Below are positions 31,883-37,851 of a DNA stretch of 37,941 nucleotides, piece after piece. Positions within the stretch are counted from its first letter, which is position 1, and each line of letters starts with the position of its first letter. The position numbers and the translations under genes are program-made. The notes beneath the pieces were generated by a model. The model made no database searches. It was not told where the DNA came from and saw only the letters and a list, made by a program, of their open reading frames with translations. Origin of the DNA: a virus; the IMG/VR virus record IMGVR_UViG_3300047299_000005, positions 1 to 37,941 of that record. One strand, written 5' to 3'.

Positions 31883-32151
31883 GCTTTACCTCGATAAGTC
31901 AATTCAGGGCATTCATACACAGGAGCTTCCTTCCAGTTAGGACGATACACACTCTTGATAATCACACCTTGATAAGCTGTAGCTTTCTTCTTAGCTCTGT
32001 AAGCTCTCTTATGAGCAGCCTTAGCTTCTTTGTTCTTCAAAGCCCACTCACGATCTCTAAGCCTACGCTTCTCAGCTCTCTGTGCAATGATATCCGGATG
32101 AATACCAATGTCAATCATTCGCTGCATCCACTTAGGTACAGATTTAGTCAC
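31879..32151 (-). CDS. Small basic protein
   Basis: 90 residues with about a quarter Lys/Arg, dense in EKRRLRDREWALKNKEAKAAHKRAYRAKKK, so probably nucleic acid-binding. The N-terminus (VPKWMQRMIDIGIHPDIIAQRA) could form a short helix pair. The end has an extended beta segment (YQGVIIKSVYRPNWKEAPVYECPEL). It overlaps both neighbours by 4 nt. It is unrecognised, though similar basic proteins are found near phage polymerases. Confidence 0.65.
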   Translation of the reverse strand: MTKSVPKWMQRMIDIGIHPDIIAQRAEKRRLRDREWALKNKEAKAAHKRAYRAKKKATAYQGVIIKSVYRPNWKEAPVYECPELTYRGKA

Positions 32152-32297
32152 TTTGCACTTGCCTCCATGTACAGTCCAACATTACCCAAAGCATAGCCTA
32201 CAAAGGCTATACCCAGACCTGTATTCCCTTTGATGATCAAGTCTACAGCCACTACAGCATAGACAACACCTACAATTGCAATTAAGGTACTACTCAT
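32148..32297 (-). CDS. Small two-span membrane protein
   Basis: 49 residues from ATG 32297, which has GGAG 8 nt upstream. Two hydrophobic spans: LIAIVGVVYAVVAVDLII (about 4-21) and GLGIAFVGYALGNVGLYM (about 27-44), joined by a GNT turn. It overlaps the preceding stop by 8 nt and the next gene by 4 nt. A membrane protein within the replication cluster could act in host-membrane takeover or superinfection exclusion. No direct evidence. Confidence 0.65.
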   Translation of the reverse strand: MSSTLIAIVGVVYAVVAVDLIIKGNTGLGIAFVGYALGNVGLYMEASAK

Positions 32298-32445
32298 CTT
32301 CAGTCTCCTCATGTTGTTCTTCTTCAGGTTTTTCTTCCTTAGGCTTATCCCGTCCAAAAATTAAGTCCCAACGAGCTTCATACTCAGCCTGAGTCACACT
32401 GTATGGACGAGGTGTTGAGCCTTTACCTCCGTCTGACTTGCTCAT
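32290..32445 (-). CDS. Small conserved early phage protein
   Basis: 51 residues: MSKSDGGKGSTPRPYSVTQAEYEARWDLIFGRDK, then an acidic tail (KPEEEQHEETEDE). The pattern GSxPRPYSVxxxEYxxRWDxIFG recurs in short proteins of many podoviruses and siphoviruses, with unknown function. The start is fixed by GGGGAAG 5 nt upstream and by ATGA overlap with the preceding gene. It ends in TAG, relevant to whether TAG is a functional stop in this phage. Confidence 0.8.
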   Translation of the reverse strand: MSKSDGGKGSTPRPYSVTQAEYEARWDLIFGRDKPKEEKPEEEQHEETEDE

Positions 32446-32720
32446 ATGTTCTTCCCCTTGAGCCTAGCGTTCTCATTGGTCAGCCGAGCAATCTCTGTTC
32501 TCAGTTCACACAAGGCGTCCATGTTTTCATGTGGGTGACTGCGACTGCACTCATAGACCAGTTGTGCTAATGGGGATTGCGTATGGTTTGGCAACTCCAA
32601 TACTTCATTGATGCTTCGTGCTTGTAGCTTCTGCATTGACTTACTCATGCCACGAAACAAATTGTCACGCACCAAGATAAGCTGGTCAGTAATCATTTGC
32701 AATCTTTGTTCGTCTGTCAT
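32442..32720 (-). CDS. Small helical protein downstream of primase-helicase
   Basis: 92 residues in two helical parts: an N-terminal amphipathic region (DEQRLQMITDQLILVRDNLFRGMSKSMQKLQARSINEV) and a C-terminal leucine-zipper-like coil (LCELRTEIARLTNENARLKGKN). It overlaps the primase-helicase stop by ATGA and the next gene by ATGA. No family recognised. The zipper suggests a dimer. Confidence 0.65.
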   Translation of the reverse strand: MTDEQRLQMITDQLILVRDNLFRGMSKSMQKLQARSINEVLELPNHTQSPLAQLVYECSRSHPHENMDALCELRTEIARLTNENARLKGKNI

Positions 32721-34345
32721 AATGTTTCCTCTTCAAGTTCTATCATACGTCCAGTATCCATGTCGTATTTCAAGACACAGGCGGGGCCAGTATATCCGTT
32801 ATATCTATTCTTTGCCACTGAAACTTTTGTTTGGTGTCGTTCCAGCTCACTCTCAGCCATGCTGTTCCGTTCAAGTGTAATGACTGCATCGCTAAGTTGT
32901 GCGATAGCTCCAGATCCTCGAAGTTGAGAGAGGGATACTGATTGTCCATCTTCGTGTCCTGCATTTCCTTGTGGCCTCCGTAGGTGTGATACACAGATCA
33001 ATGTAATCTCTAACTCCTGTACCAGTGTACGAAGCTTAGTCATCATGTTATCAATAGCTTTACGCTCATCTCCATTGTCCTGACCAGATATAACAATACT
33101 AATGTGATCAAGAAATATAACCCTGCAATCGCAAGCCTTAGCCATATATCTGATTCTGTTAGCAATGTTGTCCACATCACTACTGCCAAAGTGATCAAAT
33201 AAATAAATGCGATTACTTCCAAGAGTTGCATCGAAAGCATCTTTAAGCTCCTGTTCAGTTGTAGGTGTGTCAGGTAAGTGTAACAACTTGTTAGCGTGCA
33301 AGCTCATGATACTTCGAGCTGTCTTCCGAGTGGACTCTTCAAGGAATAATCCTCCAATGTTCCACTTCGTAGTGTTCAGAATGTTAAACAATATCTCTCG
33401 TAAGAACTGACTCTTACCCAAGCCTGAACCTGCAGTTACTGTGATCAACTCAGAAGGACGCATACCATAGAGAAGCTTATTCAAGCCCTTCCAAGGATAC
33501 ATAGCCTCAGCCTTAGCCTCAGGTTTAATCACTTCCTCCCACAGAGAGGCTGCATTGATGATCCCATCAGGTACGTAAGTCTCAGCTCTCCACCACTCAT
33601 TAACGAACTCTTTATTAGCTCCTGCAATTAGATAGTCACAAGCATCTTTGTAGCCACTCAAATGCTTAACGATCTTAGCCTTCTGTCCGAACAGTTCAGC
33701 AACCTCTTTAGAGGCCTTCTTACCCGGCTCATCAGCATCAAAGCAGATCACTATTGTTTCAAAGGTGTTAAGCCATTCATACTGAGCTTTACAGTCCTTT
33801 AAGGCTGCTTGAGCGCCGTTTCTAATTGAGACACTAGGCCATTGAGATCCTGTAAGCTGGTATCCTGCGAGAGCATCAAGTTCTCCTTCATAAAGCGTGA
33901 TGTATTTTCCCCCAGCATGGAATAACTGTTGTCCAAAGAGTGTAGCATCTTTAAAGTCTCCTTTGATACTAAAAGTCTTGTCGGCTGTTCTCCGTACTTT
34001 GAAAGCTGTTCGATTACCTCCTGCATCCGTGTAAGGGTAATAATGGTGCTCTGCATCTTGAGTAACTCCATACTTTTCACAGGTTTGTAAGGTAATACCT
34101 CTGTCAGGTATCGCTTTAATAGTCCCTTTAATCTCTAACATTTGAGTCTTTCGTGGCTGTACAGCCTGTTGCATGACTGATAAGTTACAAGCATCTGTTT
34201 CATGCTCATGGTGATGACAATTGAAGCAGTAGAAGTGTCCATCGTCATACTCAGCACCTGCGTCTGAGCTACCACAATGTTCACATGGAACGTGTTTTAG
34301 GAACTTAGATTCAGGTCGAGGCTTTCGTACGAGGTTAAGCTTCAT
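32717..34345 (-). CDS. DNA primase-helicase (T7 gp4-like)
   Basis: 542 residues joining primase and replicative helicase, the pattern of T7 gp4 (566). The N-terminal zinc-binding domain has CEHC (21-24) and CFNC (40-43). The TOPRIM primase core has YEGELDALA (Glu153) and CFDADEPGKK (Asp203, Asp205). The RecA-like helicase has GSGLGKS (306-312, Lys311), LEES around 335-338, VIFLDH (409-414) and SHLRRP. It drives the fork and makes primers for the family A polymerase. It overlaps the upstream small gene by 11 nt. Confidence 0.95.
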   Translation of the reverse strand: MKLNLVRKPRPESKFLKHVPCEHCGSSDAGAEYDDGHFYCFNCHHHEHETDACNLSVMQQAVQPRKTQMLEIKGTIKAIPDRGITLQTCEKYGVTQDAEHHYYPYTDAGGNRTAFKVRRTADKTFSIKGDFKDATLFGQQLFHAGGKYITLYEGELDALAGYQLTGSQWPSVSIRNGAQAALKDCKAQYEWLNTFETIVICFDADEPGKKASKEVAELFGQKAKIVKHLSGYKDACDYLIAGANKEFVNEWWRAETYVPDGIINAASLWEEVIKPEAKAEAMYPWKGLNKLLYGMRPSELITVTAGSGLGKSQFLREILFNILNTTKWNIGGLFLEESTRKTARSIMSLHANKLLHLPDTPTTEQELKDAFDATLGSNRIYLFDHFGSSDVDNIANRIRYMAKACDCRVIFLDHISIVISGQDNGDERKAIDNMMTKLRTLVQELEITLICVSHLRRPQGNAGHEDGQSVSLSQLRGSGAIAQLSDAVITLERNSMAESELERHQTKVSVAKNRYNGYTGPACVLKYDMDTGRMIELEEETL

Positions 34346-34556
34346 CTAATGCCTTTCCCGTGCCAAGGGCACATCTAAGACCCTCAATGGTCTTTAGAGC
34401 CTTTTTATCTGGGTAGCCATAGTAGATGTCGCCACGAAGCTGAAAAGCCGTGAAATCCTCTAACATGGACAGCATATCAGCCAAAGCTTTGATACTTGAG
34501 TCGCCACCCACAATGTTAGATGGGAAAGGCCAAGGTTTGTTTGGGTCAATGTTCAT
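34335..34556 (-). CDS. Small early protein upstream of primase-helicase
   Basis: 73 residues: MNIDPNKPWPFP then helical (IKALADMLSMLEDFTAFQLRGDIYYGYPDKKALKTIEGLRCAL). Soluble-looking. Its start overlaps the stop of the 19-codon membrane micro-ORF (ATGA) with little ribosome site of its own, so translation probably relies on that upstream ORF. Function is unknown. Confidence 0.65.
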   Translation of the reverse strand: MNIDPNKPWPFPSNIVGGDSSIKALADMLSMLEDFTAFQLRGDIYYGYPDKKALKTIEGLRCALGTGKALDEA

Positions 34557-34612
34557 TTGCTTAGTACCAATTTAATCATAGTTACGATGAAGACAAACAA
34601 AGCCATCATCAT
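34553..34612 (-). CDS. 19-residue single-span micropeptide
   Basis: MMMALFVFIVTMIKLVLSK, a single hydrophobic helix with a C-terminal lysine, which could only be a membrane peptide. Its start overlaps the upstream stop (ATGA) and its stop overlaps the next start (ATGA), so it exactly fills the gap between two genes and would couple them. Three consecutive ATG codons are present. Length makes it easy to miss. It may be a true micropeptide or a coupling device. Confidence 0.55.
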   Translation of the reverse strand: MMMALFVFIVTMIKLVLSK

Positions 34613-34815
34613 GGCAGTGGGTCATCCAACGGAGCGTCAATGGGTGAGACATGACCATTACTGATCTTAGTCAAGACAGCCTCAGCTACATGAGACATTA
34701 CCTTATCACGACCACTGTTAATGATTAAATCAGCCATACTGTCAATGACAGACCAATACCAGCACTCATATTCGACAACATCAAGTTCATTGTCATCAAT
34801 AAGTTCTATAGACAT
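34609..34815 (-). CDS. First gene of the replication operon, small acidic protein
   Basis: 68 residues, acidic: MSIELIDDNELDVVEYECWYWSVIDSMADLIINSGRDKVMSHVAEAVLT. It is the first gene after the promoter at 34969-34997, with a good ribosome site (AAAGGA 8 nt upstream) and a 150-nt AT-rich leader. Unrecognised. Leading-position acidic proteins in phage early operons often target host proteins, but nothing in this sequence proves that. Confidence 0.65.
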   Translation of the reverse strand: MSIELIDDNELDVVEYECWYWSVIDSMADLIINSGRDKVMSHVAEAVLTKISNGHVSPIDAPLDDPLP

Positions 34816-34926
34816 AAATTATCCTTTCATGGGTTAGTGTCTATTTTGCATTATGAAACTTCCACACTTTAAAGTAACTTTATAAGTAAATATATAAATA
34901 TATACTTTAATAGTTATATTAACTTA

Positions 34927-34947
34927 TATGTTAATGTCTTAGGTACT
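34927..34947. repeat. 21-bp repeat copy in replication-operon leader
   Basis: Identical over 21 bp to 60-80, with the same strand sense, ending in TTAGGTACT. It lies just downstream of the leftward promoter, so it is in the 5' leader of that transcript in antisense sense. A related shorter inverted version is at 37651-37670. It is likely a protein-binding site shared by the early and late start regions. Confidence 0.7.
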
Positions 34948-34968
34948 CTGTAGTTACTCTAAAGTATT

Positions 34969-34997
34969 AGGGTAGCATACTTTTAAGATTCTGTCAA
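34969..34997 (-). promoter_or_regulatory. Leftward replication-operon promoter
   Basis: On the minus strand TTGACA (34997-34992), 17-nt spacer, TACCCT (34974-34969), with TG one base before the -10. AAAAGT lies exactly 4 nt upstream of the -10. This is the same design as the late promoter at 14946-14974. It drives the replication genes from 34815 down. Confidence 0.85.
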
Positions 34998-35005
34998 GCC
35001 CCTAC

Positions 35006-35236
35006 TCAATAATCCCTACTGTCAGTAGTGTCTATATTGTCTTCCTCCTCACTATCGACTGTATCGTCCATGTCATCAGCTGAGAGTAAGTCTTGCCTAT
35101 CCTTTGTAGGCAGGTGTGAGTCACTCTGTACAGTTTTAAAGCATTGTTGGCATAGGTCTAAGAACATCCCTGTAACAGCGTGCTTACGGGTGCTCTCAAA
35201 GTCTGTTAAAGCATGATTACAGCATAGACAGCGCAT
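35006..35236 (-). CDS. Small zinc-ribbon early protein
   Basis: 76 residues. CLCC (3-6) and CQQC (29-32) form a zinc ribbon around ALTDFESTRKHAVTGMFLDL, a motif seen in small phage proteins where function is unknown. The tail is strongly acidic (MDDTVDSEEEDNIDTTD). Its ATG shares a base with the upstream stop (TAATG). Last gene of the upstream early segment. Confidence 0.8.
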   Translation of the reverse strand: MRCLCCNHALTDFESTRKHAVTGMFLDLCQQCFKTVQSDSHLPTKDRQDLLSADDMDDTVDSEEEDNIDTTDSRDY

Positions 35237-35388
35237 TAGACATCCTCCAGTACTTCAACTAGGTCCATGTCATCAGGGTCATAACCTAGCTCTTGATACA
35301 CCTTGTCAATGGCTTCATCTTCACTTGCAGCACATACCCAAATAGTCCTTGTTGGGCTTACCTGATAGCAATATTCATTCATGATCAT
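35236..35388 (-). CDS. Small acidic early protein
   Basis: 50 residues: MIMNEYCYQVSPTRTIWVCAASEDEAIDKVYQELGYDPDDMDLVEVLEDV. It has a beta-strand start and an acidic helical end. The shape (short strands, then EDEAI-KV-QELG) resembles small phage proteins of unknown role. GGAGG lies 7 nt before the ATG. It starts one base after the upstream stop and overlaps the next gene by one base. Confidence 0.75.
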   Translation of the reverse strand: MIMNEYCYQVSPTRTIWVCAASEDEAIDKVYQELGYDPDDMDLVEVLEDV

Positions 35389-35389
35389 G

Positions 35390-35599
35390 TCATTTCCTCC
35401 GCTTGAAAGGGTTAACTGTTGCCCAAGCCCTCATGTGGACTGGGTTGCCTTGGACATCATAACAGAGGCTATAAGCCCCGTCAATGTGCTTGAACCATAA
35501 CAAACCAAAGTGAGTCTTAATTGGTGTCTCCTTGGGTACGTCATACAATGGGACTGAGGGTTGCTCAATCCAGTCTTTTAAGTCAATTTCTGATAACAT
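35390..35599 (-). CDS. Small early phage protein
   Basis: 69 residues: MLSEIDLKDWIEQPSVPLYDVPKETPIKTHFGLLWFKHIDGAYSLCYD, ending basic (NPFKRRK). The DLKDW and PLYDVP elements are seen in short proteins of other podovirus early regions. Function is unknown. It sits in a series of small genes typical of host-takeover segments. Confidence 0.7.
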   Translation of the reverse strand: MLSEIDLKDWIEQPSVPLYDVPKETPIKTHFGLLWFKHIDGAYSLCYDVQGNPVHMRAWATVNPFKRRK

Positions 35600-35612
35600 G
35601 GCTACCTACCCC

Positions 35613-35891
35613 TTACCTGATGTGAAATGAAGGCTTAGAGAGGCCATAGATGGCTTCTAAGTCATGGTTTATGGTCTGTTGTTCAGTGTATTCCAAGTCA
35701 TAGGCCTTTTTAGCGTCCCATTCTAGCTCAGTCCACTGATTGTCAGACAGTACATCGAAGACATTAAAGCCCTCATAAAGTACATGGTTGAATTCTACAA
35801 TGTCACCATCTTGATCAACTTCACAGGATACTGACACCAAAGCCCTACTGTCAGCCAATAGAGTGTCAAATGTAAAAGTTACAGTACTCAT
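35613..35891 (-). CDS. Small acidic early protein
   Basis: 92 residues with a beta-rich N-terminus (TVTFTFDTLLADSRALVSVSCEVDQDGDIVEF) and an acidic helical second half (DNQWTELEWDAKKAYDLEYTEQQTINHDLEAIYG). Its start overlaps the preceding stop by ATGA. Acidic, DNA-mimic-like composition is possible but not demonstrated. No recognised family. Confidence 0.65.
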   Translation of the reverse strand: MSTVTFTFDTLLADSRALVSVSCEVDQDGDIVEFNHVLYEGFNVFDVLSDNQWTELEWDAKKAYDLEYTEQQTINHDLEAIYGLSKPSFHIR

Positions 35892-36043
35892 GATTGTTTT
35901 CCCTTTCGAGTTATGACAAGTTTATAAAGGTTTGCAGGTTGACCCTCTAGATTGTTGTTATCTTGGAGCCACTCCTGAGCGAATGATAGCTTATTAAAGG
36001 TTGCAACTACAATGCCTGAGGATATAGACACAATCTTATACAT
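35888..36043 (-). CDS. Small early protein
   Basis: 51 residues: MYKIVSISSGIVVATFNKLSFAQEWLQDNNNLEGQPANLYKLVITRKGKQS. Two beta strands, a helix and two more strands, a compact alpha/beta mini-domain resembling the small 'tab' proteins of phage early operons. It overlaps the upstream gene by 8 nt and the downstream start by ATGA. Function is unknown. Confidence 0.65.
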   Translation of the reverse strand: MYKIVSISSGIVVATFNKLSFAQEWLQDNNNLEGQPANLYKLVITRKGKQS

Positions 36044-36215
36044 CTAGAGTCCCCTTCAGAGGTGTAAGTCTCTGCACTGGCTTAGCCAATAGCCACTTGT
36101 CACCCATTAGACGCACTGAGCGAACCCATTTAAGGCGGTATTCTCTCCGAGTCGATTCAGGGACGTTATAGGTTTTGAATAGCTCTCGAGTGTGTTTGAG
36201 TAGTTTAGTATTCAT
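36036..36215 (-). CDS. Small basic early protein
   Basis: 59 residues, basic: LKHTRELFKTYNVPESTRREYRLKWVRSVRLMGDKWLLAKPVQRL. The segment WVRSVR-LGDKWLLAKPV is shared with short proteins of many podovirus early regions, of unknown function. It is probably nucleic acid-binding or protein-binding through the basic helix. Confidence 0.75.
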   Translation of the reverse strand: MNTKLLKHTRELFKTYNVPESTRREYRLKWVRSVRLMGDKWLLAKPVQRLTPLKGTLDV

Positions 36216-36227
36216 TTTGATATATTC

Positions 36228-36557
36228 TTAGAAGTTTTGATATATAAAAGAACCTTTAGAGGTTGATCCAATTACTGTTGTATTATCACACAGATAATTC
36301 ATTACCTGCTGGGCTTGTTCTTCCTCATTCTCATTTTCGTCAATGTCAACGTCATAATCTGATGCTATGGCTTGCCAAGTTTGTTCACTATATTCGCAAC
36401 AAATAGCGATAACGTCAAATTCAATTTCTTCGCCTGTATCTCTCTCATAGGACTCAAAATAATCCCATAATTGCTCCAAACCTTCGTGACTGAAGTTATC
36501 AGGACGAATAGCCTTAAAAGCTTGTATAAAGTCAGAGAACGTGACGGTTGTTTTCAT
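36228..36557 (-). CDS. Conserved acidic early protein
   Basis: 109 residues: TTVTFSDFIQAFKAIRPDNFSHEGLEQLWDYFESYERDTGEEIEFDVIAICCEYSE, then an acidic stretch (DYDVDIDENENEEEQAQQ). The FS-EGL-LWDY-E-YE-DTGEEIE-DVIA-CC-YSE pattern is widely shared by phage hypothetical proteins. Such acidic small proteins have been suspected of inhibiting host DNA-binding enzymes. I know of no test for this one. A stem-loop rich segment precedes it. Confidence 0.8.
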   Translation of the reverse strand: MKTTVTFSDFIQAFKAIRPDNFSHEGLEQLWDYFESYERDTGEEIEFDVIAICCEYSEQTWQAIASDYDVDIDENENEEEQAQQVMNYLCDNTTVIGSTSKGSFIYQNF

Positions 36558-36615
36558 GGTTTAACCTCTTTAAAGTTAGGCCGTAGCCTTTGAAGTACTG
36601 CGACAGTGCAGTGCA

Positions 36616-36666
36616 TAGCAGTCTGTCACACTGCTACACAATAGGCTGTCTCCGACGTGACACGTC
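36616..36666. other. Two inverted repeats upstream of the 36557 gene
   Basis: TAGCAGT (36616-36622) and ACTGCTA (36630-36636) form perfect 7-bp arms with a 7-nt loop. GACGTGACACGTC (36654-36666) is a perfect 13-bp inverted repeat. Both lie in the 113-nt gap between two leftward small genes and look like operator or mRNA-structure elements. Confidence 0.55.
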
Positions 36667-36670
36667 TTAC

Positions 36671-36769
36671 TTATGCGACTAAGACGTCAAAGTATGCGAG
36701 AGCACCTACTGCCAAGAGTAGGCCGATGGATACTGCGCAGAGTACATCATAGAGTGTTTCTTTGCTCAT
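36671..36769 (-). CDS. 32-residue single-span membrane protein
   Basis: MSKETLYDVLCAVSIGLLLAVGALAYFDVLVA: a short charged head and one transmembrane helix. It begins one base after the upstream stop, with GGAG 7 nt before its ATG. Small single-span early phage proteins often affect host membrane or exclusion. The function is not deducible here. Confidence 0.6.
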   Translation of the reverse strand: MSKETLYDVLCAVSIGLLLAVGALAYFDVLVA

Positions 36770-36770
36770 G

Positions 36771-36977
36771 TTATACTCCAGCGTGTTTGTAAAGTTGATG
36801 ATGCGCTTCAACTTCATCATCATATTCAGCAATATATTGAAACTCATAGTTTCCTATTTTCTTAGCAAGTGCCCATCCTTTACGGACACCCTCAGGTGAA
36901 TAGTACTCAGTCTCTGAAAGTATATAATCACGTTCTCTGCTGATAATGTGACCATATCCAATTTCATTAATAGCCAT
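36771..36977 (-). CDS. First gene of the leftward early arm
   Basis: 68 residues: MAINEIGYGHIISRERDYILSETEYYSPEGVRKGWALAKKIGNYEFQYIAEYDDEVEAHHQLYKH. Mixed beta and helix, soluble. It has AGGAGAG about 6 nt before the ATG and is the first gene next to the non-coding control region, so it would be among the earliest made. Not recognised. Confidence 0.65.
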   Translation of the reverse strand: MAINEIGYGHIISRERDYILSETEYYSPEGVRKGWALAKKIGNYEFQYIAEYDDEVEAHHQLYKHAGV

Positions 36978-37181
36978 AATGCTCTCCTAGTGGTTAACTG
37001 GTCAGCTCCTTGCCTTCCATGACCTCTATTGTCCAGTCCTACCTTACATGAACCTTACAATCTACAGTTTATCTGTACTTATTCTCACAGACTGTGTGAG
37101 ATTTCTTCATAGTGGCTAGAAGCCCTTAGAACGGCCTCTGAGCGATTATTCCTGTTTTGGTCACTGACCCCTTGGCAAATG

Positions 37182-37312
37182 TTATCAACACTGCAAGTGA
37201 TACTTATCCACAGTTTCAACTCTTATATAAGACCTAACCAGTGGAACGTCTGTGCATAACTGTATACCCCTAGGAGTATCTTATCCACAGCCTGTGATTA
37301 TCTTGTGGATAA
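37182..37312. other. Cluster of DnaA boxes (putative origin)
   Basis: Three perfect TTATCCACA boxes (37204-37212 plus, 37281-37289 plus, 37304-37312 minus), one TTATGCACA (37251-37259 minus) and one TTATCAACA (37182-37190 plus) within 131 bp. AT-rich DNA suited to unwinding lies about 250 bp to the right. This is an oriC-like layout for host initiator DnaA. Confidence 0.75.
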
Positions 37313-37372
37313 CTTTAGTGTTGCTTTTATGCTACACTGTATACCCTCCAGAGTATATACCCCTACCAGTAT
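37264..37372. repeat. Three 16-bp operator-like repeats
   Basis: ATACCCCTAGGAGTAT (37264-37279), ATACCCTCCAGAGTAT (37341-37356) and ATACCCCTACCAGTAT (37357-37372). The first is an almost perfect palindrome. The second and third abut. They sit just behind an extended -10 like TGCTACACT (37330-37338), so bound protein could block transcription there. Confidence 0.65.
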
Positions 37373-37422
37373 AGGTATGCCTTAATAGGTGCTACATCGT
37401 CCCCTACGCAGTAACTTTCTAG

Positions 37423-37529
37423 ACTACTTAGTCACAACATGAACTACTCAGTCACTCTAAATGCGAATGATTCTCATTAACGTTTAGCTTTCGAGTGACT
37501 TGTAAGTGAGTACTAACTACAAAGTGACT
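37423..37529. repeat. Direct and inverted AGTCAC elements around a Fur-box-like palindrome
   Basis: ACTACTTAGTCAC (37423-37435) and ACTACTCAGTCAC (37443-37455) are direct repeats. GTGACT at 37495-37500 and 37524-37529 are inverted matches. Between them AATGATTCTCATT (37466-37478) is a palindrome with the core of a Fur-type iron-regulator site. Confidence 0.5.
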
Positions 37530-37541
37530 GGGGGGAGGGTC

Positions 37542-37610
37542 ATGGCTTGGGAGTTTACTTTTGTGGGAGCCTCTAAAGTACACAAAAAAGAATTAATTAG
37601 GGACAGATGA
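37542..37610 (+). CDS. Possible 22-residue peptide behind a strong Shine-Dalgarno-like run
   Basis: ATG after GGGGGGAGGG reads MAWEFTFVGASKVHKKELIR plus two residues, then TGA. The purine run is very close to the ATG (2-3 nt), less than ideal for ribosomes. No homologue is recalled. It may be chance in a regulatory region. Confidence 0.25.
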   Translation: MAWEFTFVGASKVHKKELIRDR

Positions 37611-37706
37611 GACTAAGATAAGTGCTTGATCTACAAAGGAAAAGAAGTAGAGACTACAAAGTACCTAAAATGTGTACAGAAGTGTATACAATTAAGGATA
37701 AGTACT

Positions 37707-37762
37707 AGACAAATAATTAGAGTTTAGACTCTAAAGTGAAAGAAATTAGATAAATAATTAGA
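37707..37762. repeat. AT-rich 15-bp direct repeats
   Basis: AGACAAATAATTAGA (37707-37721) and AGATAAATAATTAGA (37748-37762) differ at one base and are 41 bp apart. Between them TTTAGACTCTAAA (37723-37735) is a perfect inverted repeat. This is the most AT-rich block near the DnaA boxes and could be the unwinding element or iteron-like binding sites. Confidence 0.5.
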
Positions 37763-37769
37763 CATACTA

Positions 37770-37798
37770 TTGTAAGTCAAGTAAAAGTATGATACAAT
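37770..37798 (+). promoter_or_regulatory. Rightward promoter toward the late arm (across window ends)
   Basis: TTGTAA (37770-37775), 17-nt spacer, TACAAT (37793-37798), with TG one base before the -10 and AAAAGT exactly 4 nt upstream of it: the same design as the promoters at 14946-14974 and 34969-34997. It reads off the window's right end, so it would enter the terminase operon if the map is circular. Confidence 0.8.
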
Positions 37799-37818
37799 AT
37801 TCTATAAAGGAAATAATT

Positions 37819-37851
37819 GTGTTTACTAAGAAGCCTGACCCCACTTCTTAG
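37819..37851 (+). CDS. Possible 10-residue leader peptide
   Basis: Directly after the rightward promoter, TATAAAGGA (the same ribosome-site string as before the terminase gene) precedes a GTG that reads MFTKKPDPTS then TAG. A perfect hairpin (TAAGAAG 37827-37833 with CTTCTTA 37844-37850) overlaps the reading frame. This could be a regulatory leader or chance. Confidence 0.3.
   Translation: MFTKKPDPTS

Noticed and set aside
37222-37231. CTTATATAAG palindrome as a separate promoter
   Set aside because: Ten-base AT palindrome within the DnaA cluster with no matching -35 element. Too short to claim.
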